Assembly (NCBI GenBank): GCA_013368315.1
Contig: JAACJM010000188.1
Span: 62,001-126,000 of the forward strand
Reading direction: 5' to 3'
DNA: 64,000 nt
Source: Tetrapyrgos nigripes
Taxonomy: Eukaryota > Basidiomycota > Agaricomycetes > Agaricales > Campanellaceae
Of the stretch, positions 22,677 through 34,958 are shown piece by piece; within the stretch, counting starts at the first letter, position 1, and each line of letters starts with the position of its first letter. A program made the position numbers and the translations under genes. The notes under the pieces were generated by a model that saw only the letters and a program-made list of their open reading frames with translations, did no database searches and had not been told where the DNA came from.

Positions 22677-23606
22677 CTATATATAGGTTAGCTCCCACAA
22701 TGGACATCGGTGCTTTTTTCAAAGGTCCGCACACTGCTCGTCCCCTGCTCATCCGTTCGTCCTAAAAACTGCAGATTCGGATTCCCAGACCTCGAAAGCT
22801 GGGCGCGCTCCGGGCTCAGGTCCGGGGGAGCACTTTTTGGGGTACCTGGTCTGCAGGCCATTATGTCATCTTTTTCAGCGTTGTTTCGCGATTATCTCAA
22901 CAACCGCTGCCCCGTTTGCCTTAAAACTTGAAGATTCGGACTCCTGAGGGTTGATACCATATAACTAAGTCCCCAACCCTAACCCCAATCCATGCTCCTC
23001 CTGAGAAATCCTTGAAACTTGCTTTCAGCCACACCCCAAAATCTATGACCACCTATGGGTACCAAGACGACAAGCGCGCCGCTGGAGCAGGGTGCCAAAA
23101 TGTCCACTATGACCCCCCCTAACATATAAGCCAGCCCACAGGTCCATACAATCTGGAATTCTCAAACAACGTCTGTGCCTTCAAGTTGTTGCTGATTTTG
23201 CCCCCCCAACCGTCAACCTGGTTTTGTGTCCCATTCCCAGTGGTGCCCACTCCTGGCAGGGTGTCAGTACATTCCATTTGACAGCAGAAACTTGATTCTG
23301 CACCCCATTACAGCACAGACCCTTCCTTTCACCCATACTGGACCAGTTCGCTCTTTTCTGTGTCAAAAATGTATCCCTCACGGACTATACCTAGACGACT
23401 TACGCGCAGTCTGCATGGGGTGCCAGTATCTTCCATTTGATCTACAGAAACAGGAAAACCATCCTGTAGGGCCATGCCTACAAGCCACTTTGACTTGGGC
23501 CTTAAAACTCCTCCCAACACGTATTTTCCCACATGCAGTGAAAGTGGACTTAATATTATTTCTGCTACAGCCACTCAACCACCCAATAAACATCCTGAAT
23601 TGACCA
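22677..23606. repeat. 1-kb repeat family R2, copy 1
   Basis: Starts CTATATATAGGTTAGCTCC followed by CACAATGGACATCGG, and runs to TGAATTGACCAAA. It lacks the last ~90 bp found in copies 2 and 4. Nearly identical to 51317-52240. Short open frames of 73-125 codons on both strands are shared by all copies but show no recognisable domain, so I do not call genes. Confidence 0.9.
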
Positions 23607-23608
23607 AA

Positions 23609-24665
23609 CTATATATAGGTTAGCTCCCTATATATAGGTTAGCTCCCACAATGGACATCGGTGCTTTTTTCAAAGGTCCGCACACTGCTCGTCCCCTGCT
23701 CATCCGTTCGTCCTAAAAACTGCAGATTCGGATTCCCAGACCTCGAAAGCTGGGCGCGCTCCGGGCTCAGGTCCGGGGGAGCACTTTTTGGGGTACCTGG
23801 TCTGCAGGCCATTATGTCATCTTTTTCAGCGTTGTTTCGCGATTATCTCAACAACCGCTGCCCCGTTTGCCTTAAAACTTGAAGATTCGGACTCCTGGGG
23901 GTTGATACCATATAACTAAGTCCCCAACCCTAACCCCAATCCATGCTCCTCCTGAGAAATCCTTGAAACTTGCTTTCACCCACACCCCAAAATCTATGAC
24001 CACCTATGGGTACCAAGACGACAAGCGCGCCGCTGGAGCGGGGTGCCAAAATGTCCACTATGACCCCCCCTAACATATAAGCCAGCCCACAGGTCCATAC
24101 AATCTGGAATTCTCAAACAACGTCTGTGCCTTCAAGTCGTTGCTGATTTTGCCCCCCCAACCGTCAACCTGGTTTTGTGTCCCATTCCCAGTGGTGCCCA
24201 CTCCTGGCAGGGCGTCAGTACATTCCATTTGACAGCAGAAACTTGATTCTGCACCCCATTACAGCACAGACCCTTCCTTTCACCCATACTCGATCAGTTC
24301 GCTCTTTTCTGTGTCAAAAATGTATCCCTCACGGACTATACCTAGACGACTTACGCGCAGTCTGCATGGGGTGCCAGTATCTTCCATTTGATCTACAGAA
24401 ACAGGAAAACCATCCTGTAGGGCCATGCCTACAAGCCACTTTGACCTGGGCCTTAAAACTCCTCCCAACGCGTATTTTCCCACATGCAGTGAAAGTGGAC
24501 TTAATATTGTTTCTGCTACAGCCACTCAACCACCCACTAAACATCCTGAATTGACCACCATCTATCCCCCTGCAAAGAGTGGAACAACACAAACTAGAGT
24601 TTAGTCATCGGTGGAGTAGGGTTTTGGAGGGGAGGCAGCAGTGGCGCAGTCACGTGACCACGCGC
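23609..24665. repeat. 1-kb repeat family R2, copy 2 (full length)
   Basis: Directly follows copy 1 in the same orientation, with the leader CTATATATAGGTTAGCTCC duplicated. It ends with GCGCAGTCACGTGACCACGC, an end shared with copy 4. It differs from copy 1 by few substitutions, which points to a recent tandem duplication. Confidence 0.9.
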
Positions 24666-24679
24666 CAAGGTATTGGTTT

Positions 24680-24812
24680 GCACGCCGAAAATACAAAAAT
24701 ATCCGCTCGGCAGAAAGGCGTACAGAAACACACTTTTTTAAAGATATATCTTATATCAGTAGTAGTGATGTGATCTATCTGTCGAGCGGATATTTTTGTC
24801 TTTTCGGCGTGT
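24680..24812. mobile_element. MITE with ~30-bp terminal inverted repeats
   Basis: The left arm starts GCACGCCGAAAATACAAAAA and the right arm is its near-exact reverse complement, ending TTTTCGGCGTG. The ~65 bp interior has no coding capacity. It sits a few bases beyond the end of R2 copy 2. TTGG is found near both sides but a clear target-site duplication is not certain. Confidence 0.7.
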
Positions 24813-27039
24813 TGGCTGCGACAGGTTTATAACATTACATAAGTGGTCTTGACCCCAAACTAGGGTTGAGGCAGCTGACGAGCAAAAAAGTTTAGCTTGC
24901 TACATGCAAAAATTCTCAACCAAGTCCATAATTAAATACTTATGGCTACAAGATATTGTCTACAACGTAAATGACCACATCAAGTCAAGAACAAACACAC
25001 AGAAAACGGGAACAGTATGATGCAATAGGTACTAAAGAAAGAACGAGAGGTGGCCACCAGGGAAGATGTTGAAAACAAGTATGTAGAGTAGAGATACAGG
25101 AACAGCGAGCATGATTCATTGTATGTATCAGATCCTGGAGAGATGTCAGAACCACTAAACCACGTAAAAAATCTGAAGACATTACACCTGAAGGACGTTA
25201 AAGCCCCTCTGCAAACGTCATGGTCAGAGTGTGATGGAGCCTGAGGAAGCAGTAAGACACCAATATCAGGTAGCGAAGAACCAGCGGACTCACTTTGACA
25301 GCGGAGGCGGGACCAAACACAACCTAAAAGGTCCTATAATAAATGGACAAAGAAAAATGTAATGTCTAGCGTAGTTCACGGTAGCGATGTTCTTAAAGGG
25401 AGAGTAACATAGCAAAAAAGACGACTGAGGACGTGTGATGAGTGGTTTGGTACCGAACAAGACAAAAGGACTACACACCTTTTCTTTAAACTCGAACCTT
25501 GGCCACTCGCTTTTCATACGCAAGTATACTGTGTAAGAACACCATCCCTGCAGAACGTCAGACGAAGCTGGTCAAAGGAAAGCAAAAGCTCACCTCGAAA
25601 CCCTTCTGATGAACTTTTCAAAACTCTATGTTGAATGGGATTTAGGAGCTACGATGCGTTAAGCCAGCTGGCGACGATATGATAGCTCCCGCCCCATTAC
25701 TTAGCTCCGAGGAGCCGCAAGGGCCAACCCACGAACGCATCTGAATACAGGATTCTGCATATGGGGTGATCAAGTCCCATGCACAGAATCCTGTATCCAG
25801 ATCCTGCGGGTTGACGTAGGGTAAAGAAAGAAAAGAGACCAGCGGTCACAATGATGGGTAGAAGGTGAAAGAAGTCCGAGTTCAACATCCAATGTTGACA
25901 TGTGACGCACCACCCAATTTATAGCATGCGAGCCAACCGACTGAATACAGCCGTTAGGATGTATACGTAACCACTCATGTCGTCCTCTTCCCTATTGATC
26001 TTCTCATCCTCGTTCTCCTCTCGTCTGTCAATTATCAAAGCTCTTAACGACTGAGGTCTACCTGCAGTTTGGTCGAGAACTCGGGAGCAAACACAGATAA
26101 TAAACACAAAGCTAAGTTCGAGAACCATTCCGAGGGCACGCACGATCATGACGAGCGGCTTCATGTGAGGAGTTTACGCATGCTGTAGGAACTAGATCGC
26201 TTTCATTCTTTCATATATATATTCTAATCATGAGAGGCATTCTTTAGCAGCCCCGACTTCATCAGCATATGGTAGCAAGCATGCTCTATATGCTTTACCA
26301 ACCGCTTCAACAGATACTATAGTAAGCATACTTAGTATCTGCAATCCGAAACTCTTCCTTTTTGTTCCAGTGAAATAACCCAGGTGAATGAATGAGAACC
26401 CGAGCTACCATCCCTGGAGGCAACGGGGACATTCTGTCTGGTGTTTTTTTTCACACATTGCCTTAATGGATTGAGTGTCGATGTATCTACCTAATGTATT
26501 TCTAGATAGTTAATGGAGTTTTTGTCTGTCTGGTCAAGTACTAAATATAAGTTTGAGCCCCAATGGGATCATTTAGCCTCCGACTTACACCTAGTGCACC
26601 AAGCATTCGCATAGCGTCCAGCAAGCGTCCAGGACGCTACGGACACCGAGTGACAATCGACTATGCGCTCAGGATGCTATACATAGACTCGGTCTCAACG
26701 TGCATTCATCTACATTCCGCCTTAGTAGTACAATGTGGATGCATCCATGTCACGACCAAGTCATTCATGCAGTACAACTTGTTCACTGTCGTTAATGCTC
26801 ACGGCGTTGATGACATCATTGACCTTTCTTTCTACTTAACCACCACAACGCCTTCATTTGTGAGTCTTTCCTCTCCACTGTTCCCTCTGCCTGGATGTAA
26901 TACTTCATTTTAGGGTCTTTATAATTTGGTTAAACCACTCTCAAATCCTCAATCACACCCGTTGTCCCTGTGGACCCACCCGCCCTACTCCTCCTCATAC
27001 CAAAATCCAAATGAACTCCTCCTCACCCTCCCGCTGAAA
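24813..27039. other. Intergenic, no gene recognised
   Basis: Short open frames without domains. At 25738-25800 an inverted repeat surrounds CTGAATACAGGATTCTGCAT and CAGAATCCTGTATCCAG. At 26624-26638 the palindrome AGCGTCCAGGACGCT appears, the same as at 28814 and 28924. Otherwise nothing recognised. Confidence 0.4.
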
Positions 27040-28690
27040 TATCGTCCTCTAGGACTTGATTCTAGGGTTATTTGACCCTAAGAATGCGATGGTAATGTTT
27101 TCGAAGCCTCCGGAAGTTGTCCGGATTCGATATGGCCTATTTTCGTGTTTTGAGATTGTTGAATTAGCGGTAACTTTGGAACGCGAGGTATGTTCGCTTG
27201 GATCTTTTAATATTCGCATTCAGCTCATCAAATCGATCCCATAGCACCCAAGACTTAGCCAATTCCCTTGACATTTCACTAACTGCCATCCGCCTCTCCT
27301 CCCCGTCTAATACTCCCTCTACCACCCCCATTTCTCCGCCTATGTCCCTCCATGCGCCCATATTTCCCTCCTAGGACACCTAGAATTCAGTGGAGTCTAC
27401 TCTGAAGACCTCCGATGCCATATCTGTTAACTATGTATACCTTCTCCTCCTACCCCTTACCATCTCCACTCCTCCGCAATCTCCCGCTCATATTTCTTCA
27501 TTCTTGACTCGGTTCTAGGATTATTTAACCCTCTGAATTCGATGGTGATGTCTTTGAAGCCGTCAAAAGTCGTCCGGATTGGATATGGTCTGTTTGGTGG
27601 TTTTGGGATTTTTGGATGGGTCATAACTTTGGACCGCAAGGTGCGTGGGCTTTGATTTTATTATAGTCGTCTTCTCCTCATCAAATTGATCCAATAGCAC
27701 CCCTCACTTGTCTCATTCCGTCAACATTCTGTCAACCGCCAACCGCCTCTCCTCCTACTTTAATAAACCCTCCCCCACGATCATTTCTCCACCTACTAAG
27801 TTCTCTTGCCCCAAACCTACGTTATCCAATCCCGGGAGTCTAATGGTCCCAACAGTAACGCTGTGCAACCCCCCGTTTTGTGAATATGGCTACCCGGTCC
27901 TCCTCCTCCTTACCACCTCCACTCCTCCTCATCCCCTGGCTCGATTTTCCTCATCACGGACTCTTTTCTAGGGGTATTCAACCCTGCGAACACGTTTGTC
28001 ATGTTTTCGAAGCCTTTGCACGTCGTCCGCTGTCGATATGGATACACGCTCCTCCTCCCCTTGTCAACTCAACTCCTCCTCATCCCCTGCTCCAAATCTC
28101 TTCATCCCAGACTCGTTTACAGGGTTATTCAACCCTCCGAACACGTTGGTGATGTTTTCGAAGCCTTTGCATGTTGTCCGCTGCCGATATGGCCGATTTT
28201 CGCGTTTTTGCGTGTTGTATAGGCTATAACTTTTGAACGCCAAGTGCGTTCGCTTTTGTTTTTATATATTCATGTTTTCCTCACAAAATCGATTCCATAG
28301 CACCCCTCACTTATCTCATTCCGTCAACATTCCGTCAACCGCCAACCGCCCTCTCCTCCTACTTTAATCAACCCTCCCCCACGATCATTTCTCCACCTAT
28401 ATTGTTCTATTACCCCGAACCTACATTATCCAATCCCAAGAGTCCATTGGTCCCAACTGTAATGCTGTGCAACACCCCGTTTCGTGAATGTGGCTACCCA
28501 GTCCTCCTCCCCCCTACCACCTCCACCTCTGCTCACCCCCTGCCCCGATTTTCATCATCCCAGATTTTTTTCTAGGGTTATTCGACCCTACGAACACGTT
28601 GGTGATGTTTTCGAAGCCTTCGCACGTTGTCCTCTGTCGATATGATCGTTTTTCGCGTTTTTCGGTTTTGTATAATTATCTACATACAGT
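27040..28690. repeat. Degenerate tandem repeats (300-400 bp units)
   Basis: Four to five diverged copies of a segment containing GGGTTATTYGACCCT, a spacer, GGTGATGTTTTCGAAGCC and TCGATATGG (about 27060-27150, 27515-27590, 27970-28045, 28115-28200, 28570-28645). They are separated by pyrimidine-rich stretches with TCCTCCT...CCACCTCC. Copies of CATAGCACCC...TCATTCCGTCAACATTC also recur at 27240, 27695 and 28297. No open coding frame continues through the units. Confidence 0.7.
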
Positions 28691-28705
28691 GTATTCCGAC
28701 TAAGT

Positions 28706-29095
28706 TGTACAGGATGCTAGGTATATGGTATTAGTACATTCTTTTATGTGTACAATCTTATATACATATTGAACTGTAGGGACAGAGATCATACACACAT
28801 ACTGAGTTTGCACAGCGTCCAGGACGCTATGTATATGGTCTTAGTACATTATTTTCTGTGTATGATCTCATATACACGTTGAACCATAGGGGCAGAGATT
28901 GCACACATATACTGTGTTTGCGCAGCGTCCAGGACGCTAGCACTACCAGAGCTCTCATTAGGCACGTATTTCTTAGGGTTACTAGAGGTACGTAGCGTCC
29001 ACAATGCTGCACAGCTGGTTCATACATGTCACTTGGATCACTCGCACAGCGTCGCGGACGGATCACTTGTGTAGCGTCGTGGACGCTACGATGTG
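28706..29095. repeat. ~110-bp tandem duplication joined by AGCGTCCAGGACGCT palindromes
   Basis: 28706-28813 and 28829-28923 are diverged copies (GTATATGGT...TAGTACATT, then a TATACACA-rich part). They are punctuated by the palindrome AGCGTCCAGGACGCT at 28814-28828 and 28924-28938. Further GCGTC/GACGC inverted pairs follow at 28992, 29046 and 29071-29089. Confidence 0.75.
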
Positions 29096-29117
29096 ATACG
29101 AGTGGCACAATGGCCAT

Positions 29118-32063
29118 TGTGGCCCCCTCCCTTGGGCATTAGAGTTATAGGGTTTTCGAGTTGATAAATTTTCAATTTTGCATTTCGTGCAAAGTCTGGG
29201 CTGATCGCATCGGCAGTACTGCCGCTATCGAATAGTGTGAATGCTTGAAGGCCGTTGAACTCAACAAATGCAGACAAGCATCGGTTTTCCTCATTAGTAC
29301 GATGAGGACGCACCCCTGTACGGGGGGCTTTCGAGAATTTGGGTTTCAGGTGAGCTTGGAAACCTTGATTATTCATTGTACTCATTGAACGAAGGTATTC
29401 TCCGAAATCGAGGATCTCTATGTCCTCAGGATTATTTTGTTCATTGTCTGAACAATCAGACTCATAATCCGTGGAGGATGCGACTGACTCTAGGTCAGGT
29501 ATTTCGATTTCATCATCCGAAGCATGCGGAGTTACTTCGCGCATACCTGCAAACGTTGGTATGTTCTCATTATATTTGGAACTTTGCGTATCCGAATGTG
29601 AGTCATTTTCACGCATGAATACTATGCGTTCAGAGGTATCCGACTCTTGACTATTTTCGTTAATATAGTCCTCGTCAGCTGCATCACTTGACCACTGTGA
29701 GCCTCCCCAAGGATCAGGTTCATGTGAAGCGCCTTTATCAGATGAAGCATTCTCTTCATCCCGGTTAGACTGATTCTCTGCTGGCAGTTGTTCTTGTATC
29801 TCCTCGATACGATACATGCGAGGGGATACTTTCCCCTTAGTATCCATCAGATAAAAGCAATTATTTGGTTTGAATTCATTCTTTTTATCAGGACGCTGTT
29901 GTGGGGATTGAGTCTCGTTGCGTGAGTTTCTTGGTCCGGTAGGGAGATTGGCATTGTTAGGACTTGAATCTGATTTCTTACGCCAATTGTTGCCGTTTTG
30001 ATTCATACTAGAGTATGGTTTGACACTATATCGTCGTCTATCCACAACCTGGAGACGTCTAGGCGATGCCGAACGAGATCTGTTTCGATGTTGGTCCTTA
30101 GCGTTAGATTTACGTTCCTTTGAACGTGAACGCGAGCGAGGCTTTTTAGCTCGCTTGATATTTTCTTTGGCACGCTGATAATATTTATCAGCTTCTGAGC
30201 TACGCTCACATTCAAGTGCAGCTTGCATGATGTCATCTACTGAGGACGATTCAGCCCGGATATGATGAATCCTAGTCATATCTGAGAGCATATTATCTGG
30301 TAGAATAAATAGTAATCGCTTCTTGAACGAATACATGTCAGGCGGAGATGGCATTCATTCAGCATAACGTATTAATGCACTGAATGCACCTTTAATACCC
30401 TTATTTGAAGAGTAGTTCACCGCTTCAAAACGTTCTCCAATCTTGGAGAGCGACGCTTCATGGATAAAATGACCTGCATAAAGGTCATTCTCTCAGACAT
30501 AGGGCTATTACCCATTGGGATATGTTCCACATCGTCAAGGAACCACTGATGAGCAGGGCCTTTAAGGAATGAACCAGTAGCATTTGTTCTTTGAATGTCT
30601 ACAGGTGTGAGAACATATTATTTTCGACTGTAACTATAGCGTACTTCAGGACCACAGAGATCAGCAATGTTAAACCATCGTACGAGATCTCTTACCCATG
30701 TATCAAAGGCAACAAAATCATTGCCTTCACCAGTATATTTATCGGGCTTGGGGATCGACTGTAGAATAGTCTTTTGCACATTAGTATTTCCTCCAATCGG
30801 CAGCCCGTGGAGCTGTTTTATGATCAACTCTTCAATTGATCTGAAGCAGGCCCTCATTACTTCCTCTTCAGTACGAGGAGCAGGGTCATATGAGAATGTT
30901 TCTCTTTCGTTGAAGGTTCTGTCTACTGATGAGTAGCGGGTTCTACCAAAAACTGCTGGTTTTGGGGGTTTGGGATAGTCATCGTTATTATTTAGCGATA
31001 TCTCGTCATCCTGAGACGATGGAGGTAGACTATTATCTCCAACAACGCGTCAACTTGGCGTCAACGGAAGCAAATTTTAGGCATTCTGTGCGCGTCGACG
31101 CGCTTTCCGGTCATTTCAAATGGAAGGAAAAGAAAAGGCTTGCCTTGAAGGATTGTTGTACAACTGTGGGGTCCGGGCCAAAATAGGTGTGGGGTCACTG
31201 GTGCCAGTGGGAAGGTGTTGAAGAAGGGGTTCAAGCTGGAGGTAAGAGAATTAAGGAAACCGAAGGAGGGAATGATGATGGTCTAGTGCCAGGTCAACGA
31301 AGCACACTGCAGCACGGCTTGAAGACGGCCTGTTCCCACGGACTTCAGATTACGACGTCATCAGCATGGGGATCATGGTCCTGAGGACCTAAGAAGGCTG
31401 GAAAAGCCTGAGTTTGGATTTTATTCGTTAGGCCAGGCTATGTACATGTACTTGATGCTACGTTTCAAAGAAATCGGACTGTGCTTCAAATTTTAATTTT
31501 CACTTAGCGCGAGGGAAATCCTTGAGCCTGAGACTCAACGAACGTCTGACCGTGTAGTATATCCGTCCACTTGTGGTTTCGAGGATCCGTTGATCCGGTA
31601 TGTTCGAATGACTAAAATTGGTGAGATCTTCGTTTCTTAACATTTGTAAGAAGTATCTCAAGCAAAGGCTATTTGCTTGTTCCTTGATACGGTTCTCGGA
31701 CGATTGAGAACACTGAGAGTGAGCGGATCCCGGTCTAGATACAGGGTCTGCGGGATCGGAATCCATTGCCTTTTCCTTTCCCTTTCTTCCTTCAATCTTT
31801 TCGGTTGAAGTTGAAGGCTCATCAAATAGACTATTAGTCGCAGACAATGTACGTCTGGACGGTCCAGCTATGTTGCTTTCCTCTCGGGAATTGTTCCTCG
31901 TTGAAGTGGGTCGAGTAGGGCGTGGAATTCGTGATTGGCTCGTGACTGTTGAAGTCGACTGGCGTCGACTGGAGCCAGCATTAGACGTTGATGGCATAAT
32001 TCCAGTGTGAGAGTACACATTTTGAGTCGCTGTCGTACTCTTGGATGTCTGTGTTGTACTCAT
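29118..32063 (-). pseudogene. Gypsy-like Gag and retropepsin region, decayed and 3'-truncated
   Basis: The 5' part is at 31500-32063 (Ser/Thr-rich, starting MSTTQTSKSTTATQ). A block around 31050-30618 contains GEGNDFVAFDTWVRDLVRWF, typical of Gag-like proteins of LTR elements. Stops interrupt 30355-30620, where LKGPAHQWF is still readable. An open stretch at 29135-30354 encodes an SR-rich basic region (KRAKKPRSRSRSKERKS), a long acidic region and an aspartic protease start (AFTLFDSGSTADAISPDFA). RT, RNase H and integrase are absent; similarity stops at the palindrome at 29106-29121. Assignment to Ty3/gypsy rests on the Gag-protease order and is an inference. Confidence 0.65.
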
Positions 32064-32337
32064 AATTGGAGTGAGAGGCGGAGAGATAGATTGTAGGTGA
32101 AATGGGAGTTGAATAAAATTTTCAAGACGGTCTGTAATGAGTTGAGACCGGGTGATATGTCGTCGAGACACTATACTTAATCTAAGTACGTAAGAGGCTA
32201 GATAATCTAGCCTACAACGGTATTAAAAGTTAAAGAGACCTTTAAAAGGGTCCTTAAATCTACGGGCGGTAAAAGTACTCGTCTATGAGCACCGTGCTTC
32301 GAGTTCCTATGAACAAGATACCGAGGATTTTAAAAAG

Positions 32338-32563
32338 TGTAAAGCGGGGGTTCTCGCGAAGGGCCTAGGGCCTGAGTAAATCCAGACGGAGGTTTATTCT
32401 TGCCCGAGGGCGAAGGTACAGGCGCGTAAGGCGAGTCGAGAGATGATTGTAGTGAGAGTAAAGATGGGTCAGGACTACGTAGCTACCCGAGCTTAAGTAC
32501 TGTCCATCGTGGGAAAATAGATAAAAGATATAGATAATACTAATATGGTAACGAACCGTTACA
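32338..32563 (-). mobile_element. 5' LTR of the gypsy-like element
   Basis: 226 bp, on the minus strand TGTAACGG...GCTTTACA, with inverted TGTAA/TTACA termini. It is nearly identical in opposite orientation to the solo LTR at 47005-47229 and is positioned upstream of the gag start at 32063. Confidence 0.85.
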
Positions 32564-32771
32564 GGAGCTCAGACTTGAGGGTTTTAGCCGTATGCGTACA
32601 TAAATGCCGAGATCGTCTAAATCGTCATACCTGGAAGGAAGCACTCTTGAGTACTTATTTTATGACGCGAGCTCCTTACAGTCCGGACTGAAGCTGAATA
32701 TTTAAGGCCCCCGTAGTCTCACGAACTATCATTCTCATCAACAAACTTTCACTAGTCTTCTCAGATTAATA

Positions 32772-33209
32772 ATGTTTTCTACCAAATTTAACGCACGCGT
32801 CTTGCTCGCTGCCATTCTTGGAGCTGCACTTGTAATCCCCAACATCACGGCCCAAGATGATCCTACAACCTGTTTGCTTGAATTTCAGTACGTCTCACTT
32901 CATGATCATTGAATGCCAAATCACTGATCATTTTCTTTAATTTAAATAGTTCGACCAACCATAGAATGACTAGGTTCTCCACCTCTGGAAGGCAGCGGAT
33001 TGTGCTGGAGGAACTCCAGACCAAACTGTGGTAAGGACTTTGATATTTACTTTATCGTTATATTCACTCATAAGCCATTTGTTTATTCGACTTTTGGATG
33101 TAGCCTGCGAATGAGGGAGACGCAGGCGGAGGATGCGCAGCTCTCTGCTCCGATGGCGGCGAATGCTTCAAGGCGTATAGTATCGTTGATGTTACCTTTT
33201 GAGCGCTAG
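32772..33209 (+). CDS. Putative small secreted protein, exon model ambiguous
   Basis: The ATG at 32772 opens a signal-peptide-like segment (VLLAAILGAALVIP...) up to a GTACGT donor at 32888. A second exon could run 32950..33030 and a third 33104..33209 (introns of 62 and 73 bp), giving an open frame of about 100 aa. In another frame, exons two and three encode a cleaner Cys/Gly-rich stretch (ADCAGGTPDQTV / GGGCAALCSDGGEC, stop at 33202) that cannot be joined to the signal peptide without a frameshift. Either the gene is broken or I have missed a splice site. No family recognised. Confidence 0.35.
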
Positions 33210-33362
33210 CCAGATTATGGGTTACTTATTCTAATTTTGAAGCTACCTGCTCATGCTACGGCCTGTGTACACCTTCTAGTAAAGTACTACGTATCGTTGT
33301 AGCATCAAGCTTTTCGGAATCATGAATTTGTGTACTAGTCTTATCGCAAGATGTAGAGAGTC

Positions 33363-34000
33363 ATCAACTCAACATACAATGTTCTACCTCCTCCCACCCA
33401 ACCGTCTTCCGTAACTCCTCTGGCGTGAGCTTGTTTCCGTCTTTCCGGGTAGAGAAATATCCACTGGTGATCTTGGCGTAGATTTCGATGTGAGAATTGA
33501 GTGGGATGAGATGGTCTGTGTATGAGGGAGTGAGTATATGCGCCAAAAAAGTAGTAAGAAGACGAGTACGTATATGCGCGAAAGAATAAACATGAAACGA
33601 GTAGCAAGTATACGAAACAACAAAAGAACCAAAGCCAAACGATCGGAGGATCAGAACGAGAGACGATGCAGCAAATAGAAAATGTATAAAGCAAAGAACA
33701 ACCCAAAAGGGAAAGAAAAGTGGGGACTGTCACAAAAGGACTCACCTAGCAGGCTGCAGCCCATACTTCCTCCCAACATCAATCCCTCTACCTACGACCG
33801 CATCATACTTCATATTGCTCATCGACACCATGTTAACCACTCGTCCCCTCTTCTTTCCGTCTGCAGCTACAGATCCACAGCCGTTGACGTTGATACCGAG
33901 CCAGTGCAAGACGTCTGGCATGAGGGCTTGGAATCTAGATAGTAGAGAGGGATCGACGGATGGGGAGATGGGAGAAGAGTATGAGGATGAATATCATCTA
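33363..34000 (-). pseudogene. GTP cyclohydrolase II / URC1-like 3' fragment
   Basis: The block ending at a GTGAGT donor at 33745 encodes RFQALMPDVLHWLGI...VSMSNMKYDAVVGRGIDVG, matching the C-terminal lobe of GTP cyclohydrolase II/uracil-catabolism URC1-type proteins (PDVLHWLGI and SMSNMKYDA are the recognisable parts). A further block at 33364-33535 gives DHLIPLNSHIEIYAKITSGYF and a stop. The splice joining the two is out of frame by one base with the visible AG, an extra GCGSVAADGKKRG stretch interrupts the first block, and the 5' part of the gene is missing. Confidence 0.6.
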
Positions 34001-34958
34001 GTGGTAAAAGGGAAATCCACCTTGAATCCACCTCGTGCATGTCTTTAACACCCGCAATAGGGCTAGGGTGTGCGACTGTAAAAGTCTAGATGTATAGGAC
34101 CGGTATTTATAGAGCAAAATGCGAGTCAGCTAATCAGTATTTGAGCGAGGTGTTGTGCTCGGTCCATGTACATGGCTTCCCCGACTGGGATCACCCCAAA
34201 TCTTATTTGCCAGCCACTTTTAGGCATCCTAACTTGATTTTTATATCACGGAAAGTTGCCTACAGTGGTCGTTAGAATACAGAAATGGAGGAAAGCCACC
34301 TGGGCTGAAAGTCGGGTTTGGGCAGCACCACACGCTGGATTGTGGTTTCCTCTCAAGAATGACGGGTGGGTCTCCAAGGCATGTTATAGACGCAATTCTG
34401 GCCATAAAATCCGAACTTGTAGGTCCCGTGCTGTACAGATCAGCCCTAGGGCCCAGTACAGGCCAACTCGCCGTCGGAGGGTGGATGTTTGGTTTGTAGC
34501 AGGTCAGGGGTGGTCTGCACAGCCACGGAACCTATAAATTCGGATTCTACGGCCAAAATTACGTCTAGAACATGTCTTAAACACCCACCCATAATTTGCT
34601 GGAAGCTGCTAGAGAGAGGGGGGGAGGGGTTGTCAGAAGACAGCTGTTTTTGGGCCACGAATAACGACTAGGTTCACGAGATTTCTTAATCACCAACCCC
34701 CCTTCTATCTCATCATCATGCATTTTCGCACTATAGCATTTTTCTAGTACATTGTACTACAATAGTGTATCCTTATTGTCATATCTTCGGTCTACTAGTA
34801 CATCAAGTCCGCGATGATTGATTGGCAAGTCTTCCGCACCGCGTCACTGTCTAATATTACATCCTTGCGCTCAGACTACCGGCGACAACTTGAAGATGGA
34901 CAAGCCGGTGAATTCAGAAAAAAGGAGCCATTCCGGGTCAAGCAATCAAGTACATAGA
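34001..34958. other. Intergenic, no gene recognised
   Basis: Left flank and downstream region of nuclease module B. Short open frames only; no repeat shared with the flanks of modules A or C was seen. Confidence 0.4.

Noticed and set aside
22710..24554. Open frames of 73-125 codons repeated in all R2 copies on both strands
   Set aside because: They are identical because the DNA repeat is nearly identical; overlapping frames on both strands and no domain make coding unlikely.
24641..24832. Open frames crossing the MITE at 24680-24812
   Set aside because: They are produced by the inverted repeats and join unrelated sequence.
28827..29117. 96-codon minus-strand frame
   Set aside because: Covers the AGCGTCCAGGACGCT tandem repeat and ends in the palindrome; no domain.
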